Positions 8,550-16,691 are shown, counted from the first letter of the stretch. The stretch is 64,000 nucleotides of DNA from Gillisella vitis (GCF_021559775.1 NZ_CP056047.1:1488001-1552000); one strand, 5' to 3'. Numbers and translations: made by a program. The notes: generated by a model not told the origin, from the letters alone.

Positions 8550-9119
8550 CTAGCTCGCGATTCTTCCAACTTCTGTCAACGGCGTTACGGCCGTAGATTC
8601 GATGCCGATGAATTCCACTTCATTAGGCCGCAGAACTATTTCAATACCGTGTGGAGCGTCTTTTTCCTCAAGGAAAAATTGCTTGAAGCCCTTTGTTGAC
8701 TCCGTGTTCGTGATGATTGTCAAAATTGCCGTCACTGCCCCGACCGGGGCGGCAACTAGTCCACCAGTCCCGCCAGTCGAAACTGTGACAGTGCCAGCGA
8801 TTTTTACAATCTCCCAGCCAAATTTGTTCAGCCCTTTTTCGACCGTATCCCATAGTCCCCTCATGTTCGAGGGATCCGAACGCAGAATGCGGCCGTCTTC
8901 GGTCATGGCTACGATAGACCACCAGTCTCGCCCGGTCGTCAAAAAGCCGGTGTTATACTGCACTATAAGCGGATCGGGCGTGACTGCGCCACTGGCCAAG
9001 TTTAACCACTCCTTACTGTGCTTATAAACGTCGCTGTACTTATGGACCACACCAACCGAGGCTAAGGTTAGTCCTGTCTCGTTACGAATTTTCACAGTTG
9101 TAAATCGCTCAGTGCTCAT
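8550..9119 (-). CDS. Orphan beta-sandwich-like protein in prophage cargo
   Basis: 189 residues, no signal peptide. The N-terminal third, with VKIRNETGLTLASVGVVHKYSD and later QYNTGFLTTGRDWWSIVAM, recalls a family called 'up-regulated in Daf-2 domain' proteins in fungi and bacteria, in which an N-T-G-F-L and W-W motif follows an immunoglobulin-like strand set. I recall this pattern but could not check it. A Gly/Thr/Val-rich hydrophobic stretch (about 108-140) resembles a membrane-interacting hairpin. The gene stands alone on the minus strand after the lysis cassette, like a lysogenic-conversion 'moron'. Confidence 0.5.
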   Translation of the reverse strand: MSTERFTTVKIRNETGLTLASVGVVHKYSDVYKHSKEWLNLASGAVTPDPLIVQYNTGFLTTGRDWWSIVAMTEDGRILRSDPSNMRGLWDTVEKGLNKFGWEIVKIAGTVTVSTGGTGGLVAAPVGAVTAILTIITNTESTKGFKQFFLEEKDAPHGIEIVLRPNEVEFIGIESTAVTPLTEVGRIAS

Positions 9120-9242
9120 CTGTCATCCTCCATCGCTGATTGCACTGAAAATATTAAAGGTTGATTTATTTATGAATTGTAAATGATGGGTTGAGTTTTT
9201 AGGCTGCAAAAGAAGGCGGTGCACGTCGGCAGTGATCGAGCT

Positions 9243-9275
9243 AAAAGCCCCGACAGCATGCTGTCGGGGTTTTTT
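9243..9275 (+). terminator. Strong palindromic terminator
   Basis: A perfect 22-base GC-rich palindrome (9248-9269) followed by six T. On the minus strand it is followed by four T, so it could end the minus-strand gene starting at 9448, although the T tract favours plus-strand transcripts. Confidence 0.7.
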
Positions 9276-9280
9276 GCGAT

Positions 9281-9448
9281 TTAGAACACCGCAATGTACT
9301 TCAGCAGCGACAGGATGCCGATGATGATAACGACGAGACGGGCTATCTGTTTTGCCCGGCCATCAATCGGCAACATGCCAATGAGATAGAGAACCAGCAC
9401 AATCACCAGGAAGGTGATCAGGATGCTGATGAGAATTGAAGTACCCAA
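9281..9448 (-). CDS. Thivi_2564-like small membrane protein
   Basis: 55 residues, MGTSILISIL... to ...LLKYIAVF, from TTG 9448. The start follows an AGGAG ribosome site seven bases away, and no in-frame ATG or GTG is available upstream. Two hydrophobic helices (4-25 and 36-54) surround a short loop, MLPIDGRAKQI. This two-helix pattern with 'LP.D.R.KQI.R' is characteristic of the Thivi_2564 family of tiny membrane proteins. Its role is unknown. Confidence 0.65.
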   Translation of the reverse strand: MGTSILISILITFLVIVLVLYLIGMLPIDGRAKQIARLVVIIIGILSLLKYIAVF

Positions 9449-9593
9449 AGCCCCACTCCTAAAGACGCTTGATTACGCCGTGCGGTGGAACCTAATGCTG
9501 TGATTTCAAAAGGAAAGGGGAGGGGCTCTCAAAATAGCAACTCCACCTTTGAGTAGATTTAAACGATAGACCATCTGCGACGCAATCGCTGCG

Positions 9594-9992
9594 TTAGGAT
9601 GCCTTGGGACTCGGCTTACTTCCAGCAACTGGTTTGGTCGAGATTTTTTCGGCTGGAGGAGCGTTGCAGCCTTTGCTTCGCATCGCCGATTCCATAGCGT
9701 TTATCTTGCCCTTGGTCACAGCAACTTGCCCCTCTTTGTCCCCACCGAGGGTGCTTGATACAGGCACGCCGAGAAGGAAGACGCCGAGAGCGTCGCCATT
9801 TGCAGCATCATTTTGCTGTTTCGATATAGCAGCGAGATGGGTCTGCTCTTTCAGCATTTCCTGGGCAATCGCTTGACAGTCCATGTTCGTATAAGCAGCC
9901 ATCGGAATGTCTACAGGAACAATTGCGTCAGGGCGTTTTGCACAGCTAGAAATGGCCGCCAAAGCGACCAAGGCAACATATTTAACTCTCAC
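9594..9992 (-). CDS. Small lipoprotein, conserved-hypothetical type
   Basis: 132 residues with a signal peptide and lipobox AAISSC (Cys17). The mature part includes a Cys-containing helix (CQAIAQEMLKEQTHLAAISKQQ), a hydrophobic loop GVFLLGVPVS, and a second Cys near residue 109. The C-terminus is Lys/Pro/Ser-rich and low-complexity. Proteins of this layout occur singly in rhizobial genomes and in prophages. No function is assigned. Confidence 0.55.
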   Translation of the reverse strand: MRVKYVALVALAAISSCAKRPDAIVPVDIPMAAYTNMDCQAIAQEMLKEQTHLAAISKQQNDAANGDALGVFLLGVPVSSTLGGDKEGQVAVTKGKINAMESAMRSKGCNAPPAEKISTKPVAGSKPSPKAS

Positions 9993-10315
9993 GACGGCCC
10001 CCTAATTTAATCCCCGTGTATGAGTAATCACTTATCGCGGATAAGTGGAAGAGGGCAGTATGGGGTTTTCCCGGTTTGTGTAGGGTTTGAAGATCACAAT
10101 ATGTGCATTTGCTGGATTGGGTCCGATGATAATTTTGTAAAAACAACCTTGAAATACATATAGATTTTAAGTTGCAATTTATGAGGTGTATATTGTCATA
10201 TATCCTGACGCCGAGCGACGAAGTTCAATTAGTATGTGGCCAATACCACTATTGATTCAGGGATGTTTTCATCAATCGTTTTGCTATCCTTCGACCATTG
10301 GCCGGGGATATAAAT
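9993..10315. other. Gene-free AT-rich stretch
   Basis: No credible reading frame, RNA gene or repeat is visible. It is clearly richer in A and T than the flanking chromosome and separates the minus-strand lipoprotein from the plus-strand pair of small genes. Confidence 0.5.
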
Positions 10316-10495
10316 ATGAACAAAATTATTGCTGAGCATTTGAACGTGGCAAAACTGTTGGCGGAAAGGGAAGGTGAAATATTCCTATCGTACCTGATAA
10401 GTATGGCTCAAATGGAAAACGATCCGGGCGAACGATTGCGGGAAACAAAAATTTGCGAGGCGCGGAAGACCTTGAATTTGTCGCTGCCGAGTTAA
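10316..10495 (+). CDS. Very small helical protein (copy 1 of a tandem pair)
   Basis: 59 residues from ATG 10316, preceded by GGGGA nine bases away. The core AKLLAEREGEIFLSYLISMAQMEN (about residues 13-36) is predicted helical. It resembles the core of the next frame, RILAIAEADGKAMLAYLLSRAIEEA, suggesting duplication. The last 15 residues overlap the next frame. Function unknown. Confidence 0.5.
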   Translation: MNKIIAEHLNVAKLLAEREGEIFLSYLISMAQMENDPGERLRETKICEARKTLNLSLPS

Positions 10496-10617
10496 GGAGG
10501 ATTCTGGCCATCGCTGAAGCAGACGGCAAAGCGATGCTAGCCTATCTCTTGTCTCGGGCAATTGAAGAGGCCGACCGCGAATTACGAGATCGAGCGGTGC
10601 CTCGCTCCGAAACTTAG
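10453..10617 (+). CDS. Very small helical protein (copy 2 of a tandem pair)
   Basis: 54 residues if TTG 10453 is the start (MRGAEDLEFVAAELRRILAI...). A strong AAGGAGG lies inside the frame at 10495-10501, so a shorter product beginning at a rare codon just after it is possible. The core 'LAYLLSRAIEEA' parallels 'LSYLISMAQMEN' of the preceding gene. The frame is open well upstream, so a programmed or accidental frameshift joining the two is also conceivable. It ends five bases before a terminator stem. Confidence 0.4.
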   Translation: MRGAEDLEFVAAELRRILAIAEADGKAMLAYLLSRAIEEADRELRDRAVPRSET

Positions 10618-10652
10618 AAAAAGGCCGGGAGATCACTCTTCCGGCCTTTTTT
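10618..10652 (+). terminator. Rho-independent terminator
   Basis: An 11-base stem (AAAAAGGCCGG paired with CCGGCCTTTTT) with a 12-base loop and a six-T tail. It closes the transcript of the two small genes. Confidence 0.85.
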
Positions 10653-10912
10653 ATAGCAACGGGCAACGGGTGGTTGCGGTCTTGCGACCATAGCTCACGT
10701 TTTCAAGTCTAATAAATGCCGCGGCAAACCAAAAATTCAGCACGACAGAGGCAAGCAAAGCCAGATTTTGCATGTGATTTTTGCAATCTGACGAATGATT
10801 ATTCTTTTGTTGCAAGGCCAATGTAAGCAATAATTAAAAGTTGTAAATTCAGTTTGATTGTTTTGATATATAATATTAACTTATTAAGGGGATCTTAAGG
10901 TAGGGGGTAGTC
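10653..10912. other. AT-rich promoter region
   Basis: No gene seen. The last 130 bases are very AT-rich (many TTGTAA and TATAAT-like words, for example around 10868-10880) and probably contain the promoter of the lipoprotein gene at 10913. Confidence 0.4.
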
Positions 10913-11665
10913 TTGTCAAAGGTGAACATGAGTATCGCGCCCTTGTGCGCTGCATTTATCTCGCTGAACGGTTGTGCGGAGATACCGAGAGCCGAATCTG
11001 AATATAAAGATCTTGTGGCTGATCTATCCGCCAGGATCAGGTGCGAGTTGGCGGTTAACTACGGAAATATATTAGCCGGAAGAGAGAAGAACGAAGGCGG
11101 AAGTTTTAAAGATCTCGTAGCCGCATATTCTCTCGAAATAGATACAGGGCGCACTTGGTCGGTTGGCGTCGGCCCATTGAAGTACATACAACCTATCGTG
11201 GGCGTCCTGGATTGGTCTGTCTCTTCGAAAATTGAGAATAACGCCCACCGTCTAGTAAAGGTTACGTACACTGTAGAACCGGCGACTCTTAACAGGGAGA
11301 TGAAAAAAAAGGAATTTGATGATTGCAAGAGGCCGCCATCATACGAGTACAGTAAAATGTACCCGGGAAATTTTAAAACCGATGAGTGGTTTAATCAACT
11401 GGCATCAATTTCCGATCATCCTCACGATATTGGTTATACAGTTGATTTTACTACGACTATCAGCACGGATGGTGGGCTTCGTAGGGCTGCTGGAAAATTT
11501 GATGTATCTCCATCGGGTAGCTTTAAACGCACGTTGAAAAACACGGTCGATTTTGCGTTCACCTTTAAAGGGAAGCAAACGCCATCTCAAACGAATGAGC
11601 TTTTGCGACAAATTCTAATCAGCCTAGAGCGGGCGAGAGCGGCGCGGTCGGGACAGTCAGACTGA
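10913..11665 (+). CDS. Predicted lipoprotein of unknown function
   Basis: 250 residues from TTG 10913, chosen for its AGGGGG ribosome site; ATG 10928 is an alternative. The signal peptide ends in a lipobox, LNGC (Cys21). The mature protein is soluble-looking and mixed alpha/beta. A beta-rich C-terminal half (DIGYTVDFTTTISTDGGLRRAAGKFDVSPSG) suggests an outer-membrane-associated domain. Codon use is AT-rich compared with the flanking core genes, consistent with horizontal acquisition. I recognise no family. Confidence 0.6.
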   Translation: MSKVNMSIAPLCAAFISLNGCAEIPRAESEYKDLVADLSARIRCELAVNYGNILAGREKNEGGSFKDLVAAYSLEIDTGRTWSVGVGPLKYIQPIVGVLDWSVSSKIENNAHRLVKVTYTVEPATLNREMKKKEFDDCKRPPSYEYSKMYPGNFKTDEWFNQLASISDHPHDIGYTVDFTTTISTDGGLRRAAGKFDVSPSGSFKRTLKNTVDFAFTFKGKQTPSQTNELLRQILISLERARAARSGQSD

Positions 11666-11676
11666 TATTGGTTTTA

Positions 11677-12153
11677 CTATCTCGGTGGCCTTACAACGCT
11701 TATGAAGCTTTCCCCGCGGCTACCGCATTTACTGCACTTCAGCCGCGGGATTAGGCTCAATATGGGGGTGGCCGGATCGCATATTTTTTCAAGCTTATAG
11801 CGCGGCAATTCGGCAATGTTTTTGCATTTACGGCAACCTACGACCACCATTTCCCAGCTGCGGATATCGGATCTGGTAAGGACGCTTTTATTCTGAGTTT
11901 TAGCGTCACTGAGACTTTGATTTCTCGTGCGGTAGTAGGTGAGCCTGCATCGGCCTGAAAAACCATCCCACGGCTTGGGGCAATGAATCTTCTCGGGTGC
12001 AATTAAGCGCAATAGTGAGGGCATTGATTGGTCGCCATATTCGGCAAATAGCGCCTGGCCATCCAACAGTTTTAGGATTTCGCAGGTCTCACATATGACC
12101 CCGACCACATCACTTGAACGCTCGCTGAGCCACCAAACGCCATCACGGGGCAT
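11677..12153 (-). CDS. Zinc-ribbon protein, hypothetical
   Basis: 158 residues starting MPRDGVWWLSERSSD from ATG 12153, which overlaps the upstream gene by 11 bases. The longer upstream frame is rejected because it is the antisense of that neighbour. Cys pairs CETC (near 26-29), CRKC (near 111-114) and CSKC (near 143-146) suggest two zinc-binding ribbons. The C-terminal 'LKCSKCGSRG' is typical of small rhizobial zinc-ribbon proteins. Unknown function. Confidence 0.55.
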   Translation of the reverse strand: MPRDGVWWLSERSSDVVGVICETCEILKLLDGQALFAEYGDQSMPSLLRLIAPEKIHCPKPWDGFSGRCRLTYYRTRNQSLSDAKTQNKSVLTRSDIRSWEMVVVGCRKCKNIAELPRYKLEKICDPATPILSLIPRLKCSKCGSRGESFISVVRPPR

Positions 12154-12364
12154 CGTCCAACTCGCTCGGTCGCCATCCTCTGGTGTAGCCTGTGCTGATA
12201 GCGACAGAGGCGAGTGCCAGCTGCTCTCGTAAAGATCGGATGTCTTCCAAGAGGCTTTCAATTGCGACGCTGGCGTTCCCATCATGACATTGAATGATGT
12301 GGGAAACGATTTCGGTGGATGGGTTGCCTCCAACAGGGCGCACGTTCTCGTCCTCGTGTTTCAT
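12143..12364 (-). CDS. Small helical protein upstream of zinc-ribbon gene
   Basis: 73 residues from ATG 12364 (MKHEDENVRPVGGNPSTEIV). The middle is predicted helical (LEDIRSLREQLALASVAI). It ends in an 11-base overlap with the zinc-ribbon gene, so both are probably made from one message. An upstream ATG at 12379 would add five residues; neither start has a strong ribosome site. No known function. Confidence 0.5.
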   Translation of the reverse strand: MKHEDENVRPVGGNPSTEIVSHIIQCHDGNASVAIESLLEDIRSLREQLALASVAISTGYTRGWRPSELDDAP

Positions 12365-12411
12365 AGCCTGAGCCTGCAATTTGTTTTAGGTTGGTTTTGA
12401 CGCGCCGGAGA

Positions 12412-12651
12412 TCAGTCGGGCATCAGATCGGAAATCTGTCCGTGCGATACGAGGAGGCGCGGATTTGTCATGCCTCCGCTTTCTTCGTCGATCGTCACCG
12501 CATAGGCGGCGACGCCAATGTAGCGTTCGGCCATCGCGCCGGCCATTTTTTCCGCAGATGCGACACTTGAAGCTTGCCGCATGTCGCCTGGCACGACGCC
12601 AGCGCGGTTCTTCTTGAACTGCACGACGATGATTTTTTCGGCTTCAGACAT
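12412..12651 (-). CDS. SOS-controlled 79-residue protein, paralogue A
   Basis: 79 residues, MSEAEKIIVVQFKKNRAG..., without Cys or membrane segments; it looks like a compact alpha/beta fold. It is about 89 percent identical to the protein at 16753-16992 (roughly 9 differences, all conservative or near-conservative). The DNA differs much more, so the protein is under purifying selection. A perfect SOS box lies 18 bases upstream and an AGAGG ribosome site precedes the ATG. Function unknown; regulation suggests a DNA-damage role. Confidence 0.7.
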   Translation of the reverse strand: MSEAEKIIVVQFKKNRAGVVPGDMRQASSVASAEKMAGAMAERYIGVAAYAVTIDEESGGMTNPRLLVSHGQISDLMPD

Positions 12652-12955
12652 ATTAGCAACCTCTCGTTTGTTCTATAAATGTTCTCATTTTGGAGAGGAG
12701 TCAATGCGCTTGTGAGCGGAGATCTTTTTCCAGCGGAAATTTGCTCCCGGAAGATTGGTCTGCGGCGGGATTATAGAGCCGGCAGTGGTTTGGAAACTGC
12801 CAATAAGTTATTGATTTTGACGGTCCCTTATCAGGGCCAGTTTGGAGCCTGGTCTTTGTTTTTCCTCATCTAAAATGAGACTTCTAAGCAGGTTGTCGCA
12901 GGTTTGAGGCCTGATTAGATAAACTAGCCACCGCCCCAACCAGCAATCAAGCTGG
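12652..12955. other. Regulatory stretch with SOS box, otherwise empty
   Basis: Contains the SOS box of the 79-residue gene at its left end. The rest has no gene I can support. A short palindrome, GGTCCC-TTATC-AGGGCC-like, lies near 12822-12838. The right end meets the stop of the RelA/SpoT gene. Confidence 0.5.
12670..12684 (-). promoter_or_regulatory. LexA (SOS) box
   Basis: GTTC-TATAAAT-GTTC, a perfect match to the alphaproteobacterial SOS box. It lies 18 bases upstream of the start of the 79-residue gene (12651). The surrounding bases resemble those around the matching box at 17013-17027. Confidence 0.85.
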
Positions 12956-15946
12956 TCACTCGTCGTCGCCATTGGCGAATTCGATTTCGCGCAGTGCCTT
13001 CCGGGCGTCGGCGTTTCGTTTTTCGGAGAGGATCGAGTGGTCCAGGGAGCGCGTCTGCTCCGCGGCAAACTTCCCGACGGCGCCGCTTTCTTCCAGCCAT
13101 GGCTGAATCATTGCCTTCTTCGCCCGAAGCGTCTCGACGAAACCAAATTCACCGTGAACAACCCCGGTGTTGCGAATGCTTCGCTCCACGCCGTCTTCGA
13201 CCATCTCGTCATCGGAGAACGTTCTGAGCAGGGCCTTTAAAACGCCATGCGTGGTCTCTTCCCCGTGGTAGTTCGTCATCACCGCGACAACGAATTTTGC
13301 ATCCTCCTGTCGACCTTTCGCGATCTCCGCCAGTAGCGCATCCGCGAGCGCTTCCGTCATCGTCGGGAAAACCGCGGCCAAAACACGGCTACCGCGATAG
13401 CTGAACGATTTGGAATCCGTCTCGAACCATCCGCGAGCTTTCGCTGTAGCGAGGGCCGGATCTGACGCTAGCGATGCGTTGAGATGGTGTAGCCGGTGCG
13501 GTACTGCATCGTAGCGCATCCCTTCGACGCTATTTCCGGGGTGGTCGAGGCGACGCCCGAAATAGTCCCAGACGAGGTCGAGGTGTGTTGCGGCAACATG
13601 TGAAAGAACGCGCTCGACGTTATGGACGACTTGTGGAACCTCAAGAAGGCTGTCTAGAATGAGCACCGCATCCACTGTTTCCAGGGTCTTGAAGAAGGCT
13701 GTCGAGTGCGGAAGAAAGGCAATGTTCGCCCACCGTGAATCCTTGGCCTCGATCAGATATTGGATTGCTGGACGGAAGAACTCCTCGTGGGGAGGCGTTC
13801 CTTCTGGAAAATTACGCATCGCAAACATTATGCATTCGGCGATTGTTGGCCGATCGTTATCCTCGATCGCTCGGCCTAGGAGTCGGAGCAGGGTGTGCGG
13901 GGCGTCGGGCTTAGAAAATCGCCAGTGCGCGGCGATTGGCAAAAGGTGACCGGGCATTTGCAAAAATCTTTCGAGTAACCGGCCATATACGGTCTGGTCT
14001 CCGGCCTTTAAAAGACCGTCTAGGAAGGCGGTGAGAAAGCTGAGGAGGTCGCCTGTCGCGTGCTTGAGGACGAACTCCGCTATGTCTGGCGACCTTTGAG
14101 ATAATCTCTCTACGAACGTCGCAAATCTGGGGAAAGTCGCCGAGTCGTTCGATTTGGTAGCTGCGCATCGCTCAAGAAACACAAGCCACAAGTCCTGCGT
14201 TTCTGCGGACACTTCGGTGAGCATGGATTCGAGTTGCTCGTCTTTATAGGTCTCGACGCGTTCGATATCGAACTCGCGGTCGTCCCACTGCCATGGCATG
14301 ACGCCGTCGAATCCTACGAGGATCTTGTATCGAGAGTATGTCCCGTCGTTGTTCAACCTTTCCCGCAGTTCGAAGATTCCGGCTCTAAGGGCCGCCGCCT
14401 GAGCTTTGCATCCGAAGGTGTCGTTCTCCGCTGCGACGAGTTCGGACGCTCGGTAGTAGGAATAGAGCGCCGCGTGCTCGATCGTCTCACGCAGCTCGTA
14501 AGACATGTCTTCGGCTCGCTCGCTGAAGAACTTGATGATCTGCAGATGGTCGGTAAGGCTCTCGCGCATGAACTCGATACTCGGGTCATTCCGACCAGAT
14601 CGCGTGGCGTTAGCCAGGGCATGAAAAATCTCGCACCGGTCGCCATCGTTCACGGCGCTTTCGTACATCGTGAACAGCGCCGAAATAGCGCGCTGTCGGA
14701 GTTCACGAACCTCCTTCACTGGCACCTCTCCGGAGTTTAGCGAAACTGCATTCGCCGACCATGTGCTCGATGTTGCTTCGGCATCGAGGAGGCTCTTCCA
14801 GAACTCTATCACGATTGGGCGGACGTCGCGCTCGACGAGAGCTGGGTCGCCAACCACTTTCGCCAGCCGGTATTGAACTTCCGGCCCGACCTGCTCCCAA
14901 ACTCCAAGGTGATAGCCGGCGAGGTGGCCGACGATTTCTATGATGCGTTTCCGACGTCGCTCATCGGCTTCCTGCGAGAAGATTCGTTTCAACGCGAGGA
15001 ACGACTGCTCGACCGCCGCGTACTTGTGGGTTGCTATAAGGTTGATCACCAAGTCAACGATCTGATCGGCGCCATACCCAGCGAACGACCCGAATGTTCC
15101 ATCAATCGGCTTCGTCGCCGTGGCACGAGCTTTTTCGCTGGCCTCAACGATCGCCTCCAGAACCTCGGGCAGGATAGATGGAACGTCGTCATATAGAGGA
15201 AGAAGATCGTCTGCGAGTGACCGAAGGAGTTCGTAGCGCTGGTTGTTGTCCTCAGCCTCTTGCAAGGATTCGAGTACTTTCTGATCGAACAACTGCTTGC
15301 CGGCTACAAGGCGCTCGTAGTCCTGTTGCGCCCGCTGAAACTCGTATCCTGCCGGGACTAGGTACTTGTCTATGATGCGGTTGAACCGTTTCCTGATCTG
15401 TTCGAGGGCTTCATTCCCAAAGCCCTCGCGAGCGTCGGCCTTGTAGACGATATCGTGCGATGTCTCCGCCCAGGCGTGGATCAGAATAGTCTGAATCTGA
15501 ACCTCGCAGCGCAATCCCGCGAACGCCCGGTACTCTGGTAGGGCCACGCGAGCTGCATTCAACGCAACCGTGTAGTGGATTGCCTGGTACCGGACCTCGC
15601 CATTCTCCTCCACGGGGTGGTGTATCTTTGTGGCATTCCGATCGACGTCGAAATTGTCGAACACGACGCTGGAATTAGTGAAGCGGTTTACGTCGCCGTT
15701 CGTGTAGAAAATCAGCCGTACGCCCGCGAGGTCCCGGCGCAAGGAAGCGATGTCCGGTGCGTCGAGGTTGCCGGTCTCATTCAGCCGCTTTCGGAGACTG
15801 CCGGGCGTCTTCGCTCGGGCCTGGATCGATTGTGGACGAGGAAGACCGTCCTCCGCGGCGATCGCACTTTCGAGAATTTGCCTGACAGTACCGGCGAAGG
15901 CCTGGTACCTGCTAAACTCTGAGCGTTCGTAATCATCGATGTTCAT
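12956..15946 (-). CDS. Large protein with N-terminal RelA/SpoT nucleotidyltransferase domain and long helical C-terminus
   Basis: 995 residues if started at ATG 15946; the longer frame upstream is Arg/Trp/Ser-rich and unlike protein. Residues about 40-170 match the RelA/SpoT synthetase fold: KTPGSLRKRL (46-55), DLAGVR with the metal-binding Asp72, YQAIHY with the base-stacking Tyr120, EVQIQT with catalytic Glu148 (Gln replaces the usual Arg), HAWAE (157-161) and HDIVYK (164-169). No HD hydrolase domain is present. Residues 180-995 are almost wholly helical, without membrane segments, like a HEAT/ARM-type scaffold. Small alarmone synthetases of this fold make (p)ppGpp; toxic ones (toxSAS, CapRel) make (pp)pApp or modify tRNA in phage defence. 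Which applies here is unknown. It lies in phage cargo, flanked by SOS-controlled paralogues. Confidence 0.75.
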   Translation of the reverse strand: MNIDDYERSEFSRYQAFAGTVRQILESAIAAEDGLPRPQSIQARAKTPGSLRKRLNETGNLDAPDIASLRRDLAGVRLIFYTNGDVNRFTNSSVVFDNFDVDRNATKIHHPVEENGEVRYQAIHYTVALNAARVALPEYRAFAGLRCEVQIQTILIHAWAETSHDIVYKADAREGFGNEALEQIRKRFNRIIDKYLVPAGYEFQRAQQDYERLVAGKQLFDQKVLESLQEAEDNNQRYELLRSLADDLLPLYDDVPSILPEVLEAIVEASEKARATATKPIDGTFGSFAGYGADQIVDLVINLIATHKYAAVEQSFLALKRIFSQEADERRRKRIIEIVGHLAGYHLGVWEQVGPEVQYRLAKVVGDPALVERDVRPIVIEFWKSLLDAEATSSTWSANAVSLNSGEVPVKEVRELRQRAISALFTMYESAVNDGDRCEIFHALANATRSGRNDPSIEFMRESLTDHLQIIKFFSERAEDMSYELRETIEHAALYSYYRASELVAAENDTFGCKAQAAALRAGIFELRERLNNDGTYSRYKILVGFDGVMPWQWDDREFDIERVETYKDEQLESMLTEVSAETQDLWLVFLERCAATKSNDSATFPRFATFVERLSQRSPDIAEFVLKHATGDLLSFLTAFLDGLLKAGDQTVYGRLLERFLQMPGHLLPIAAHWRFSKPDAPHTLLRLLGRAIEDNDRPTIAECIMFAMRNFPEGTPPHEEFFRPAIQYLIEAKDSRWANIAFLPHSTAFFKTLETVDAVLILDSLLEVPQVVHNVERVLSHVAATHLDLVWDYFGRRLDHPGNSVEGMRYDAVPHRLHHLNASLASDPALATAKARGWFETDSKSFSYRGSRVLAAVFPTMTEALADALLAEIAKGRQEDAKFVVAVMTNYHGEETTHGVLKALLRTFSDDEMVEDGVERSIRNTGVVHGEFGFVETLRAKKAMIQPWLEESGAVGKFAAEQTRSLDHSILSEKRNADARKALREIEFANGDDE

Positions 15947-16496
15947 CGCGACACCCGATTTTCCATCTTGATACCGTTCCATTGAGCTGGACGACCATCG
16001 CCACGTTCGGTGCTGGCCCCGCTTCGGGATGAATTCCGCCGCGCATCTCCATCTCTGCCATTTGACGGCCTTCGCCGGCTTCTCTGAACCGGACATTGCC
16101 TCTGACTGCGTTTCGGCCTTAGCTTCAAACACAGATATCCGCCAAAAACTGTAATTATTCAATCAAATGATCGATGGGTCTCAAATAAACAAATCTTGGG
16201 AGAGGCATGAGGCAACCTCCTTGGCTTGGCGACGATCGTAGTACGAACTATCAAATTCTATGCGTTTGGGAATTGAGAAAATGGGCCGGCTGCGCGATGC
16301 TCAAATACGGTAACCTGAGTGCGACAAGGTTGTTGCAATTCAGTAATGTTTTCAATTGGGCGCCTTTTGGTCCTACCTGCTCACAACCGATTGATATCGA
16401 AAGATATTGATGCGCCTGCAGGGGTCGCCAATCTCTAAAATTTACTTTGTAAGGCTCTGAAATTACTCATTCATTCTTAAGGTGAGGGGTTTGTGG
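15947..16496. other. Gene-free stretch upstream of the RelA/SpoT gene
   Basis: No convincing gene. Short plus-strand frames here lack ribosome sites and have unnatural composition. The region should include the promoter of the RelA/SpoT gene. A GTGAGGGG word is repeated near 16482 and 16503. No tRNA or attachment-site repeat was recognised. Confidence 0.4.
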
Positions 16497-16691
16497 TTAA
16501 GGGTGAGGGGATAGGATGTTCCCGTTCAGTTTCGTTGCCGCCGCCTGTGAGAGTTTCTTACGGTCGGCTTTTTTCGTATAAAGCGCGGCCATCGCGTCGG
16601 AATTCCAGCCGAATAGTGCTTTCAGTTCGGCGTTACTGCCGACCACTAAGGCGCGTTTTTGAGAAATGGATTCTGGGATGACCAATGTCAT
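16497..16691 (-). pseudogene. C-terminal remnant of a tyrosine integrase
   Basis: The segment AELKALFGWNSDAMAALYTK, followed by KADRKKLSQAA, matches the last 40-50 residues of phage/ICE tyrosine recombinases, including the nucleophile Tyr in 'MAALYT' and the trailing helix. The R-x-x-H part of the active site and everything before it are missing. The frame stays open upstream but soon runs into the 79-residue gene and does not resemble an integrase there. It is therefore read as a decayed integrase tail marking an old element boundary. A small stand-alone gene is the alternative. Confidence 0.55.

Noticed and set aside
15947..16162. N-terminal extension of the RelA/SpoT protein to 16162
   Set aside because: The extra 72 residues are Trp/Arg/Ser-rich without domain resemblance; the ATG at 15946 opens a normal-looking protein.
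16207..16410. 67-residue plus-strand frame upstream of the RelA/SpoT gene
   Set aside because: No convincing ribosome site and no protein-like pattern; left as intergenic.
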